Origin: Porphyra umbilicalis
Taxonomy: Eukaryota; Rhodophyta; Bangiophyceae; Bangiales; Bangiaceae
Direction: 5' to 3'
DNA length: 64,000 nucleotides
Assembly (NCBI GenBank): GCA_002049455.2
Contig: KV918925.1
Span: forward strand, 62,001-126,000
A model generated the notes under the pieces. The model was not told the DNA's origin. It was given only the letters and a program-made list of their open reading frames with translations, and ran no database searches. Positions within the stretch are counted from its first letter, which is position 1. Each line of letters begins with the position of its first letter. Positions 11,869-22,910 of the stretch are shown in pieces. The position numbers and the translations under genes were made by a program.

Positions 11869-12864
11869 CTACGGCGCAGTGCGCGCGACAAGAAGGGGAA
11901 GGAAAGCACTCTCCAGCAGCCCACTTGGCCCGGTCAGCTTACGCAACTGCACTAGCGCTTGCCGGCGTGCCACGTGGTAGTTCCCACTGGTCACAGTCTG
12001 AGGCGTAGACGCGCCGGCCAACACGTGGGACATTCGGTCAGGCAGTTCTGCGTGCCCGAAGGCTACGACCTGGTCTTTTGCTTTGTAGTTTGCGAATGTT
12101 AGTTCGATGCTCGAGAGATGTGGGAAGTACGGGGGAAGCAGCATCCGTCGGACGCTGTTCATGACCAGAAGTTGGTCCGCAACCTGGATATGCACGCCGG
12201 CATTATCTTTAAAAAGAACACAATCATCAGGTTGGGCAGTTCGCGGAACCTCAGGCATGTACGCGTTCATCCGTAGGGTTTGGCTTGTGCAACATGCCAA
12301 CCAGTCATCGCCTTCCTGCGCTGACGGGATTTGGTGGATCGCCAAATCAAGTAACCCCCGCGTGTAGGACACCGCCAAGATAGACGAAATCCGCGTTCGC
12401 GGGCGGGGTTCGGGTGCAAGGACCTCAGCATCGTTCCAGATTGGTCCCCAGCCTCGTGGACGCACCATGGCCCCTCCGTCAATGTGCGTCTCGTCCGCAA
12501 CGACAATGCACTGGTCTGGAACATTGCTGTATCGCCGGCTGTGCTGCTCTGCCGCCTAGGCGCACCGCTCCTGTGCCATTCGCTCAACGTTTTTGACAGA
12601 AAAATCAATGGCGTTGAGCATCCGGGATAGGGAAAAGAGACTCTGCGGCCACGACGCGTCAAAATCTGGCAAGGCCATCAAGCGGTCAAATATAGATTTT
12701 ATCTCACGCAAGAAGATCTCGGGGTGCGAACGCACGAGGCCCTCCACAGCACGCAAGAATGGAGCTTGGAACCGTGCGGCATCAATGTACCTGTTCTCAT
12801 AGACAGGGTCGCTCCACGGTGACCCGCCACGCACAAAATTGCTCCAGCATTGCATCGCCGCCAC
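11869..12864 (-). pseudogene. Tc1/mariner (IS630-like) transposase with one in-frame TAG
   Basis: Read from 12864 to 11869, a single frame runs about 331 codons, close to the usual Tc1/mariner length of ~340. It is broken only by TAG at 12558-12556. The N-terminal part has a helix-turn-helix-like region (FLREIKSIFDRLMALPDF ... SVKNVERMAQERC). The catalytic domain shows all three acidic blocks: VVADETHIDGG (D1), LFKDNAGVHIQ (D2) and PPYFPHLSSIELTFANYK (E), with 33 residues between D2 and E. The first ATG is at 12855. An additional minus-strand ORF upstream (13318-12884) may be a 5' exon or unrelated. Terminal repeats were not located. Confidence 0.8.
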
Positions 12865-13059
12865 TCTGCTGGAGCCTCAGTGCTCAATGATCGAGTCCCA
12901 GCTGAGACCACGCTGGCGGTTGCGAATCACCTGCGAGCGCACCGAGAGAGGAAACATTGAAAGCTCTTGTTGTTCGATCGATGGTCCAGTCGTCTTCGCC
13001 AAAGGAGGGCGCCGGTGGTGGTAAAGCTTGCAGCCGACCAATTTTGAGTGCGTCAGGTG

Positions 13060-14090
13060 AGAAGGGAGGGGGAGAGAGGATGCGGCTTCCCCGCCGCAAC
13101 TCCGCACAGCTCACGGATATGGTGTTCCGATCACTATCAAAGTGATACAAGATCCAATTTGGATGCTGACGGCGGCGCTGATCCGCCTTCGCAAACGCGT
13201 CGGGCGCCCACTCCGCCGAAAACCGCCCTTGGATGCTGTAGAGGAGAGTGGGGGGGGGGGGTGAGGAAATGTGCGTCACGCGGATATGACTTTGCGACTG
13301 ACATCGGAGAGATACCATGAATATTTTGTGTTCAAACGGGGGCGCTCACCCGCTGCCGCCGACTGGCTGGGCACCGACCGAGCTGAGAGTCGCCATTGAC
13401 TGCTTCACGGGAGGGGGGAGGAAGAAGAAAGAACCGTGCAGCACGCAATTCTGGTCTTCCAACTGCAATCACATTGGTACGAGAACGAATTTGGGTATGT
13501 ACGGCGGCGCTCGCTGGACGTGGCCGGTGCGCCGGTCGCCAGCTTAGTTCATACTTTCCACAGAACGCCCTCCTGGAAGGGGGGTGTCGGGAAAAAGGAC
13601 CGTAGAGCTGGCCATTCTGTTGTTTCGAATGACACTTGGGTGGTAAAAGAAACAATTTCAATGCTCACGACGGTGCTCGCCTGCCGCCTCCGATGTGTCA
13701 GATGCCGGCTGAGCCTAAAATTGCCATTGAATGCTCTGCTGGAGGGGGAGGGGGGGGGGAAGAACCGTGCAGCATACGGAAGTGGTGTTCCTACTCACAT
13801 CGGAGTGGTACCAGAAAACGTTTGGGAACAGACGGTGGCGCTCACTCGCCGCCTCGTATGTGTCGGGCGCCGACTGATTCAAAAATCGCCATTGAATGCT
13901 CTGCTAGACGGGGGGGGGGGGGGGGACGAAACGTGCAGCACCCGGATTTGGTGCTCGGACTGATATGAGAGTGGTACCGGAAAAAACTTGGGTACAGACG
14001 GCGGCGATCAGCCGCCGTCGCCGATGGGCTGGGCGCCGACTGAGCAGAGAGCCGCCACAGAATGCGCTTCAGAAGGGGGGGGTTGCTGAA
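13060..14090. repeat. Tandem array, ~165-bp unit, six diverged copies
   Basis: A landmark GGGCGCCGACTG-like block recurs at about 13203, 13371, 13540, 13703, 13867 and 14033. Each unit ends in a G-rich run of 5 to 19 bases and begins with a GAACCGTGCAGCA-like segment. Units are strongly diverged but collinear. On the minus strand each unit starts with a poly-C tract followed by AG and then an open stretch, which resembles a splice acceptor plus exon. The unit nearest the mariner-like gene overlaps the minus-strand ORF 13318-12884. Fainter unit-like traces occur near 14960 and 15200. Confidence 0.7.
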
Positions 14091-15577
14091 AGGCGCGTGG
14101 AGCCCTGCGTGAGCCGATCTCACGTGCTCGAGATCTGGGTGCGCGTTTTACGAAGTGCACCCGTTTCACCGTTTCAGATGAGGAGTAGGATGTTTGAGCG
14201 TTGTTCGTGCGGGCTGCACAGAGTGCTCTGGTTCGCAGAGAATATGTGACAGATGCGAGGCTCAATTTTGACAATCGGAGAGGCATCGAGGTCCGTCAGA
14301 CGTGTGGCAGACCTGGTGCGCGGATGGACTGGCCGGAGATATGGGGAGTGCTGCTCCGCGCTCACAGCACGCAGCCTGTCTGCACAGTTCCGCTTGCACA
14401 CAAAGAGCAGAAGAGCGTCAGATGCAAGCGTTCGGACAACTTCGAGGGAGGGATCGCGCAGGCCCCTCCGTTGATGCCACTGCAGAGAGCCAATCACGAA
14501 TTGGGAGACCAATCAAAGGATGGCAAACGAGAATTGGAACTCGAAGTCTTGGCTGTCGGATCGTGTGACGTCGCATCGATAGGGTTGATGCAGACGAAGC
14601 TTCCAGGGGGACTCGCTCTCTTCTGCTTTTAGCTCTTCTTGCAGCCTCGTGCGCGAGATATATCGTCACAAATTGGCAGATGCAGGGATCTTCGCTCGCT
14701 CTGCTGCATAGTGATCCAATGGCTGGGCGTGAAACACTGGCCTTGGCCCTTGCGACAGCCTCAATTTCCTTGGATGAGCGATTGGTGCCGAGCGAAGCCG
14801 ATCAACTACAGTCAATTGCTCTGAAGTGGATCCGTCGTTTCGCATCGAGGGATCCACTTTATCTGAGAACCATGAAACATCAGCAGCATCTGTCTCCACA
14901 GTCCCTCAGCTCGCGTGAATTTGAGTTGGCTTTCGTCACAAAATATGGTACGAGGTGCTTTGTCCAACACGACTCGGTGGCCGACGGCACGCCACGTGCA
15001 TGGGAATCGCTCGTGCCTAGGTCAGACTAGTGCGAACATGTGCCAGAAGCGTGATGCGGCATGCATAAAAGTGCATGGCGTCTTGCAAACCTGAGGAGAC
15101 CCAGTGGCGCAGAGTTCCATCTGGAACGTGCATTGCATGCTGCCATTGACAGATATACCGGTCATTCTTTCAAAAGAGGCACGTGTTCCATCGTCGTGAG
15201 CCCTGGCATCACCAAAATGTGTTTGGGTGTAGACCAATCCAGATCAGAACGTGACAGCTCCTCGTAGGGCTGTTCCGGACTAAAAGCAAGAACTCCAGGT
15301 TATTGTGCCCCAGGAAACATCTGGCCCCATCGATTAGGCCAGATTAACTAAGAAGTGCTTCACAGACGTTGCCCGGGCACATTCCCTGGCCGGAAGCCAC
15401 CTCTCCCCGGCCCGACCGCTCTATCTCTGAGTAAAATTCGGGAATAAGCTTAGAAGGAGGACTTCTCAGGTGGACTGGCGGCCGGCAAACACACCCCGCA
15501 TTCGGCTCAACAACTATCCGTTTGCGGTCCCCGGCTTTTGAAAAAGATGCAACCTGCCACCGCAGGATGCGCCGACC
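14091..15577. other. No gene recognised
   Basis: Non-coding by appearance. Two short segments, near 14945 (AAAATATGGTACGAGG) and 15205 (CACCAAAATGTGTTTGGG), resemble the start of the neighbouring 165-bp repeat units and may be eroded copies. No terminal repeat or motif was recognised. Confidence 0.4.
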
Positions 15578-16312
15578 TGCCGCCACCCCGCCAGCCCCGA
15601 CCACCCCGCCCCCACCAACCGGCGACCACCCAACCCCTGCGGACCGGCGGCCACCCCGCCCCCACCGACCGGCGGCCACCCCACCCCCACCGACCAGCGG
15701 CCACTCCGCGCCTACCGGCCTACTGCCACCCCGCCTTCACCGACGTGCTGCCATGTCGCCTGCCCCGACCTGGGGTCACCCCGCCGCGGCCGACCTGCGA
15801 TTTCCTCGACCCCACCGACCTGCCGCCATCCCGCCATCGCTGACCTGCCGGGACGCCGCCTTTGCCTACCTGCCGCCGCCCCGCCCCCTCCGACCTGCCA
15901 CCACCCCGCCAGCGCCGACCTGCCGCCACCCCGCCATTGCCGACCTGTGAGGACGCCGCCATTTCCTACCAGCCGCCGCCCCGCCCCCTCCGACTTACCA
16001 CCTCCGCGCCATCGCCTGCCTGCCGTCACCACGCTCCCACCGACCTACCACCACCCCGCCATCATCAGCCTGAGGCCACCTCCCAGTCGCCAGCCTGCCG
16101 CCACCCCGACGCTGTCGACCTGTCACCGCCCCGCCATCTCCAACCTGCCACCACCTCGCCCGCTCCGACCTGCCGCCACCCTGCCGTCGCCAACCTGCCG
16201 CCAGCTCGCGATCGCGGATGTGCCGCCACCCCGTCTCGACAGACCTTTCGCCACCCCACCGCTGCCGACCGACCTGCCACAACCCCACTGCCGCCGACCG
16301 GCCGCGACGACC
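15578..16312. repeat. 25-bp minisatellite (GACCTGCCGCCACCCCGCC-type)
   Basis: The monomer starts GACCTGCCGCCACCCCGCC and is 25 bases long wherever two clean copies adjoin (for example 15897-15947 and 16166-16216). About 29 copies fit in the tract, with substitutions and some changes of length. Because 25 is not a multiple of three, all frames run open as Pro-rich or Gly/Arg-rich sequence on both strands. The long ORFs here are therefore not evidence of a gene. Confidence 0.85.
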
Positions 16313-16860
16313 TGGAACATCTTTTGTCCTCGGTGGTGGCGCGACGGCCGTTTATTGCACTCTCTCCTGTATGGGCCGACTACGGCGCAATCTGCCTTAA
16401 ACCTCGGAGCCAGCTGGCCCTGTGTGGCGCCCAGCACCGACGCCACTCGTCATCTGCGAGCACAACTACACGTCTTCTTCGTCGGTCACGGCTGTTTGAA
16501 TAGCTTGTCCGCAGCGCTCTTCGACCCTCTAACGCACTCGTGTGCACCGGAATGTGGAGGAGAGCACCGGCGCGGCGCAGTTGACATACCCGTCAGGACC
16601 ATTCGAACACGTTACCGGGTGCCATATTGCGTTCGTAGGAAAATAGCATATGCAGTCCAGTTACAAAATCTGCTCATTCTGTTTCTCCGATCCGTTCGTT
16701 GTACGCGCCTTTGCAGCGTCGCTTGTCCCCGTCTATTTGTTTTTGGCGAAGAGAGCCTTCTATTCCCTTTCTCTCTCTTTCTGGCCCAATCAAATTGATC
16801 CTCGCGATCAATTACCCAGCTGACAGTAAAATCTGAGGCTCCAACCCCCCGCACCTTAAA
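16313..16860. other. No gene recognised; transition from minisatellite to GC-rich tract
   Basis: Moderate-GC sequence with no motif, terminal repeat or RNA gene recognised. It is the boundary between the minisatellite and the ~7.4-kb GC-rich tract. Confidence 0.35.
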
Positions 16861-17509
16861 CGTTCGAATGGTCGCCGCTCTCTCGAGTGGGAAGCCAACA
16901 AGAGCGCGTCAGACGCGCGCGCGCCTGAAGGCACACCGGCAGAGGGCGGTCATCACTGCCGTAAACGGCGCAGGTGCGTCCTCGCTCCTCCCCTACCACC
17001 CAGACGGCAGGGTGGCGGGGGGGGTGGCCCTCCACGGCGGCATGAATCCACTGCCTGCCGGCGGCGCCTGGCCCGACGATGCGATTGATGGTGGCAGCGG
17101 CGGCGGCGGCGGCGGCAGCGGCGACAGCGGCGGCAGCGCGGGCGTCGGCGGCGGTGCGGCGACGGCGTGGGGCTCCCCCCCCCGTCGGCCGGCCGGCGCG
17201 GGACCGCGACGCTTCTCCTTCCCGCCGCCGGCGCGACGGTCGGCTGGGGGACCCCCCCCCCCTCCGAAGTGGCGGCCGCAGCGGCACGTACCGCGCGTCG
17301 GCGGCGGCGGCGCGGCGGCAGGTGGCGGCGGCGGCGGCGGGGGAGGAGGCGACGGCCACCGCGGCCACCGCCGCCGCGGCGGAGGCGGTGGTCAACACCC
17401 GCCACCCCGTCGGGGTTATGCCCTCAAGCAGGTCAGGGGGGGGGGGGGGCGCCCGCCTCAAGGACGGGGAGGGGGCGCCCCCGCGGCGGGGGGGTGGGGG
17501 GGAAGAGGG

Positions 17510-17975
17510 GAGACGCGCTGCCGACGCCAGAGGGCGACGTGAAGCGGGGGGGGGGAAAGCGGGGGAGGGGGTGGCGGCGCCAAAGGGCGCCGTGACGCCG
17601 GTGGGGTGGGGGGGGGGGGAGGGGATGGCGGCGCCGGTGCCAGAGGGGGGGGGGGGAGCAGGGTGGGGGGGACCGTGTCGCCCGGGAACACGGGCTGCGG
17701 GGGCTCACCGCCACTGGGCGGCCGCGGTGGGGGGGGTGGGGGGGAACAGAGCAGACGCGCTGCCGACGCCAGAGGGCGCCGTAAAGCAGGGGGGGGGGGG
17801 GGCGGGGGAGGGCGTGGCGGCGCCGAAGGGCGCCGTGACGCCGGTGGGGTGGGGGGGGGGGGAGGGGATGGCGGCGCCGCTGCCAGAGGGGGGGGGGGAA
17901 GAGCAGGGGGGCGGGGACCGTGTCGCCCGGGGACACGGGCTGCGGGGGCTCACCGCCACGGGGCGGCGGGTGGCG
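17510..17975. repeat. Tandem duplication, ~243-bp unit, two copies
   Basis: ACGCGCTGCCGACGCCAGAG occurs at about 17514 and again at about 17757. The following 200 bases repeat in order: G run, GGCGGCGCCRAAGGGCGCCG, a second G run, GACCGTGTCGCCCGGG, GGGGCTCACCGCCAC. Differences are mostly in the length of G runs. Confidence 0.75.
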
Positions 17976-19039
17976 GGACGCACGGGTGTCGCCGCCGCCG
18001 CTGCCGCCGATGAACATCGCTCGCCCGAGCGCACGCTGCGGGTGCTGAACCCCCCGGCTTCCCCGCGCCTGCTGCTGCCGCCCACCGGTCGTCTCGGGGA
18101 CGCCTTCCAGGCGTCGGGCAGCGAAGGCGCCCCCCCCTCCCACCCTCTCATGCCCGTGGCGGCGGCGACGGCGGCGTGACCAAGTCAAGCGCACGGGCAT
18201 GCGCGGAGACGGCCGCGCCACGGCCGCCGCGTCACGCCGCCGCCGCCGTGCCACGAGGCGGGAAGGTGCTCCCGCAAAACGGGGACCGACGCCCGGCAGC
18301 GTCGCGACGGCCAGCGTCACGGCGGTAGTGAGGGCGGCAGCGGCGGCGGCGGCGGGCGCGTGGTAGCGGCGGTGGCCCAGACGGAGGGGCCCCTCCCCGC
18401 CGCCCCCCCATGCCACGGTAGGAGCGCGACGGAAGCGTCACGGCCGCGACGACGCACCTACCGACGGCGTCGGCAAGCCGCCGGCGTCACGGGCGATGCG
18501 TGCCGCCGACCGGCGCCACCGGCGCCACCGGCGCCACGGGCGCCGCCCATCGCCGCCCCGCCGCACGCGTCTGCCGCGCGTGGTCGGCGCACGCGGCGCC
18601 ACGGCGATCGCGGCCGCGCGGCGGCGCCGGCGACCCCACTGACCTCCATCGCCGCCGCACGGTCGCCGCCCGACGCGCGTCGTTGCGGGCGGGCGGGCGG
18701 GCGGGCGGGTCGCACCCCCCCCCGCTGCCGACGGCTGCTGCGACGACGCACCCGCCGCCCGTCGGCGATGCGGGCGGGGGCAGTCAGTCGCATGTCGGGA
18801 ATGTGCGAACCCCCGACGCTCCCTGCGCGTGGCGCCTGACGGGCGCAGCGTCCTCGCAGCCCTTCTTGCACGCGCGTGGCGAGCTGGTCGTGGCGCCACC
18901 GGCAGTGCCGTCGGCGGCCATCCAACGCCACCGATGGGGTGGGCGTCGGCCACAGCGTCATCTCTTGCTCGCGGCACCTGCCGCCGCGGGCGGCGCTGCG
19001 GCCGGTCGGCCGTCCATCAGAGGCGGGGCGGGGGCGGAC

Positions 19040-19400
19040 AATGGGCACGATCGCGGCGTGCCCGCCGGCCAGCTGATTGCCTTGGTGGCACGCCTAAAGT
19101 CGTTCTCATTCCATTTTCAAGTGTTATTACAGACCGGCCGGAGGCGGCGCTCAAGGTCCGCCCCCCCACCCGCCCTGCCCGCGCGCATGCCCCACCCGGG
19201 CGCCCGCCGGCCCGGCATGCGCGGCAGCGGCCACGGGCGCCGCTCCGCCCGGGGCGTCGACGGCGGAACCGCAGCCGCCGCAGCCACCGCCACCACGTCC
19301 GACGGCGTGCACGGAGGCTTCTTCCCCCCCCCGGCAGCGCGGACGCCCCACATCGCCGCCGGCCGGGCGGTCACTCCCGCCCCCCCCCCCCCCCGCCGGC
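19040..19400. repeat. Diverged direct repeat, copy 1 (partner 21045-21395)
   Basis: A relatively A/T-rich segment ending AAGTGTTATTACAG, then ACCGGCCGG and ~250 bp of C-rich sequence, reappears about 1.99 kb downstream. Both copies share the blocks CCCGGGCGCCCG, CCGGCAGC and CGGTCAC in order. The pyrimidine-poor AAGTGTTATTRCAG followed by an open GC-rich stretch could be an intron 3' end, which would make this a duplicated gene segment. Confidence 0.5.
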
Positions 19401-20559
19401 CGTGCTCGCGGCTCGACTGTGGCCGGGCTGAGCCACCACGCTCGGCGGGGGAGTTGGCGGCAGGCGGCTGTCGCCCACGGGGGCGCCGCCACTGGGTGGC
19501 ACGTCGGGGCCACCGAAGAACCACTCCTCGGCGCTTGCGGCCGTGTGCCTCGCGTTTGTGCCCGACTGGTTGGGACGCCGGTGGGGGGCGGTGGGGCGCC
19601 CGACCTCCCCGCTTGCCGACCTGCGCCTGCCCGACACGGGGTCAGACGCGCCGCGCCCGCCACAGTGGCATGACCCAGTGGAGGCGCCGCTGCTCCGGTA
19701 CTCGCGACGTACACGGGCACGCCAAATGATTGGCCACGGGTGATCCAAACAATGGCACCTCGGCGATTCATTGGTCGACACGACCAGTGATGGTGGATAC
19801 GAGGGAATCGCAACACTAAAGGGTGTCTGGGCGGAGCCGCGTGGCGGCTGCCGCAACACTGGCGCACGTGGAGCAAGGGGCGCGCTGGTGCAGGTACGCC
19901 GGAGCGGGCAAAGCGGGGCGCGCCCGGCGGGGCAAGCGGGATAGGGATGCGTCGGAGGAAGTGCGCTGGCGCGGGGGAGCACGCGGGAAAGGCGTGCGTC
20001 AGAACGGGCGCTGGTGCGCGGGGGAGCGCGCGGGGAGGGCGAGCGCGGGCACGGGTGTACGGGAGGGCGGGAGCTGTGTGCGGCGGCGGGGGCTGGCGCG
20101 CCGAGGGACGGTGCGAGCAGCGCTGGATTATGAGGGGCGTTGGGGGAGGCCAGTTAGCCCAACACGCATGGTAGAGACTTTTGCTTCCCACATCCGCCCA
20201 GCTGACGAGCGGGGCGCACGGACGAAGACGCGGCGGACTGCGGTTGTGATAATCTCTCACAACAGGCAGCGCCGTGTCCGGCGTCACCGCCGTATTTGCC
20301 GGCAGCAAGGCGGAAGCCGGCGCGCAGCCACGGCCACCGCCGTGCCGCCCTGTTCATGGAAGTGGTGCCACATGAGGCCTACACAGGCCTCACGGGGCTT
20401 GTGTTCGAGCGCCTCCGCGACGCGCTTCGCCACTGGGTGGGGAATGTTGGGAGGGCGACCGCCGGCGGCGGTGGCTGTGGCCGGCGACGTGTTGTCGGGG
20501 CGCTCCCTGTCGTGCGCAGCCGGCGACGGCGGCATCGGCGTCACAAGTGGCAGCTACCG

Positions 20560-21109
20560 CAGCGGTGGCAGGTTGCACGGAGCGGCGGGCGGGGCGGTAC
20601 CCCCCGGCGGCAACCTCTTCTCGGTCGCCTTCACCGGCACGGGCGGGTCTGTGGCGGTGATGGGCAGCTCGGTCTGCGTCTATATCTTTTTCGCGTCGCT
20701 GCGGGCGGCCGCCGCCGTCGCCGCCTCGGCGAGCATCCTCGTGCCCGAGCGTCATGAGCGCAAATCTGTGCGCGTCGACGGCGCCGACCGCGCGCGCGAG
20801 CGCTTCGCCCGGCACAATCTCGCCCCCTACATTCCTCACTGCCTGCACGTGGGGGAGGCGCTCGGCAGTGTCTGTAGCAAGCCGACACCCGCCCTGCCCG
20901 CAGCCGCCGACGGTAGTGGCGTGGCGGGCGAAACACCCCGCTGCGCCACGGCCAGTGGGATTACAGGCGGCATTGGCGGTGGCGACGCTGCTGGGGCGGG
21001 GGGGGCGGCGGTGTGGGCGGCGTCGGTCGGCGCCCGGGCGCACCCGCGGCGCCTCGGCCGATTGTACCGCGGGTGTGTCAACAAACATCGTACAGCACTG
21101 AAATTTTAA
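20560..21109 (+). CDS. Possible exon of a membrane-type protein (low confidence)
   Basis: This frame has a consistent G/C third position together with varied second positions, including several T. That gives hydrophobic runs (NLFSVAFTGTGGSVAVMG, VCVYIFFASLRAAAAVAA) followed by a charged segment (ERHERKSVRVDGADRARE). The overlapping minus-strand frame looks less protein-like. A second plus-strand stretch upstream at about 20355-20450 (MEVVPHEAYTGLTGLVFE) is in another frame, so introns would be needed. No family was recognised, and composition alone could produce the pattern. Confidence 0.25.
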
Positions 21110-21395
21110 AAGTGTTATTGCAGACCTGCCGGCGGCCCCCCGCCCCCCCTGCCGGCAGGCGCGCCCGACCCGGGCGCCCGACGGCCCGGCGCCCGCGGAG
21201 GCGGCCACCGGCGCCTCTTCCCCCGCGACGGCGACGGTGGAAGCGCACCCGCCGAACCCGCCGCCGCCACGCCCTCCGGCGGGCACGGGGGGCGCCCCCC
21301 CCCCTTCTCCCCGGCAGCACCGACACCTCACGCAGCCACCGGCCCGACGGTCACCCCCCACGCCCTCCCTTCCCCCCCCACACTGCCACCGACGC
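21045..21395. repeat. Diverged direct repeat, copy 2 (partner 19040-19400)
   Basis: Ends its A/T-richer part with AAGTGTTATTGCAG at about 21110-21123, followed by ACCTGCCGG and the same ordered blocks as copy 1. The distance between the shared AG sites is close to 1990 bp. Confidence 0.5.
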
Positions 21396-21776
21396 CACCC
21401 CCCGGCGCCGAGCGGAGTCGTTTGCCCCCCCCCCCCGTCCCCCCCAACGGCCACAGCAACCGGTCGGCCGCCGAAGCGGCGGCGACCGCAGACTGCGCCG
21501 CCGCCAAGCGCGCGACGGCGGATGCGAGCGCGCGCTCCCGCCGCCCGGCCGCCGCTGCGGCCGCCGCCCGCCGCGCGGCGGCGGCGGCCGCTGCAACTGC
21601 CGAGCGGCCGGCAGTCGTGGCCGCCGTCACGGGCCGGCGCGTGGCAGTGCCGGTGGCTGGAGTGGCCGCGACGGCAGACGCCGTGGTTGCCGATTCTGCC
21701 GCGGCGACGGCGGACGTGGTCGCTGCCGTCGCCGTCACCATCGCCGTCCATTTCCTCCACCACTGCAGGCGCCGCA

Positions 21777-22775
21777 TCAGCGGCGCCGACGCCGCCACCG
21801 CCGCCACCACTGCCGCCGGCACCCTCGCCGGCGCCCGCAACGGCACGCGAGCGGCAACGGGCGCGAGCAGCGCCGCCGCCGCCATCTCGTGACCGGCGAC
21901 CAGAAACGCGGGCGCCAGCGGCGGACACAAGCCCGCCGCCCCCCCAATCTCTCCCGCTCCACGGCGAAGGCGGCGGCGGCCAACGAAGCCCGCACGCGCG
22001 TGGCGCCATACACCGCCGCGACGCCGGCGCCCGTGACGTAACCCCCCGCCCCCGCCGCGGCCCCTGCCCCCACAGCGCGGGCTGCGGCCCTCCCTGGTCG
22101 CGGCGGTCGGGCGAGCGACGCGGTGGCGTCCGCCGCTGCGCCAACTGGCCCGATGCTTGCAGCGGAGGTGGCGAGGGCAGCGACCGCCGCCGCCGCCTGC
22201 GCCGCCGCCAGCGCCGCGGCGGCCGTCGTCCCCGGTGGCGGTGCATCGACAGCCAGACGCGCGGTTGCGGTGCGTCGACCGCCCGACGCGGGGTGGCCGC
22301 GGCTGCCGCCGGCGCGGCAGACACGCCGAGCCCCCGACACGGCGGCGACTTCGACCGACGCCGCCGACGGGGTCCACGGGCCGCGCGGCCCACTCCGCCG
22401 TGAGCAGACCGCGAGCACCGCCGCCACCAGCCCCGCGGGCCCCAGCACGGCTCTGACGGCCGGCGCCGCTTCCAACAGCACCGTGGCGGCGGCGGCGGCG
22501 ACCACCAGCGACACGCCCGCCGCCGCCGCCGCCACTTCGACGACCGCCCACGTGCGGATGACGTCGGGGTCGGCGTCCGCCGCCGCCGCCGCCGCTGCCG
22601 CCATCAGCCGCCCTGCGACTCGCGGCGGGAGGGGTTGGGGCTGCGGCAGGGGTGGTGGGGCCTTGCCGCCGCCCACCGCCTCCGCAGCGGCGGCAACGGC
22701 CACAGCGGCCATGTCCGCGGCGCCCCCCCGCGCCCTCGACACGTCCCCCTCCAACGATAGCGAGCGGAGGGTCAC
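21777..22775 (-). CDS. Possible Ala-rich membrane-type protein exon (low confidence)
   Basis: In this frame the segment VIRTWAVVEVAAAAAGVSL to LVAAVLAVCSRR (about 22557-22400) and a second one, GGYVTGAGVAAVYGATRV (about 22040), look like membrane helices separated by charged loops. The 5' part overlaps GC-rich low-complexity DNA. No start, splice sites or family could be fixed. It may belong to the same minus-strand gene as 22911-23534. Confidence 0.2.
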   Translation of the reverse strand: MTLRSLSLEGDVSRARGGAADMAAVAVAAAAEAVGGGKAPPPLPQPQPLPPRVAGRLMAAAAAAAADADPDVIRTWAVVEVAAAAAGVSLVVAAAAATVLLEAAPAVRAVLGPAGLVAAVLAVCSRRSGPRGPWTPSAASVEVAAVSGARRVCRAGGSRGHPASGGRRTATARLAVDAPPPGTTAAAALAAAQAAAAVAALATSAASIGPVGAAADATASLARPPRPGRAAARAVGAGAAAGAGGYVTGAGVAAVYGATRVRASLAAAAFAVERERLGGRRACVRRWRPRFWSPVTRWRRRRCSRPLPLACRCGRRRGCRRQWWRRWRRRRR

Positions 22776-22910
22776 GGCCGTTGAGCAGCGGGCGGTCAGG
22801 CCATCGGCGGCGCCTTCCCCTTCTTTGCCCCCACCCTTCCCCCCCCCGCCAGCCCCACGGCGTCCGCCGCGGAGTTTGACTTTGGCGGCGATGCGCCGAG
22901 CTTACGCGCG

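Noticed and set aside
13060-14090. CRISPR-like array at 13-14 kb
   Set aside because: Units of ~165 bp are continuous, without short identical repeats separated by unique spacers, and the genome is eukaryotic.
15522-16798. Long Pro-rich and Gly/Arg-rich ORFs over the minisatellite
   Set aside because: A 25-bp repeat with no stop keeps all frames open; translations are repeat artefacts.
20390-22393. 667-codon minus-strand ORF in the GC island
   Set aside because: Arg/Gly/Ala low complexity. It overlaps other long ORFs on both strands, and in ~78% GC DNA stop codons are too rare for length to be evidence.
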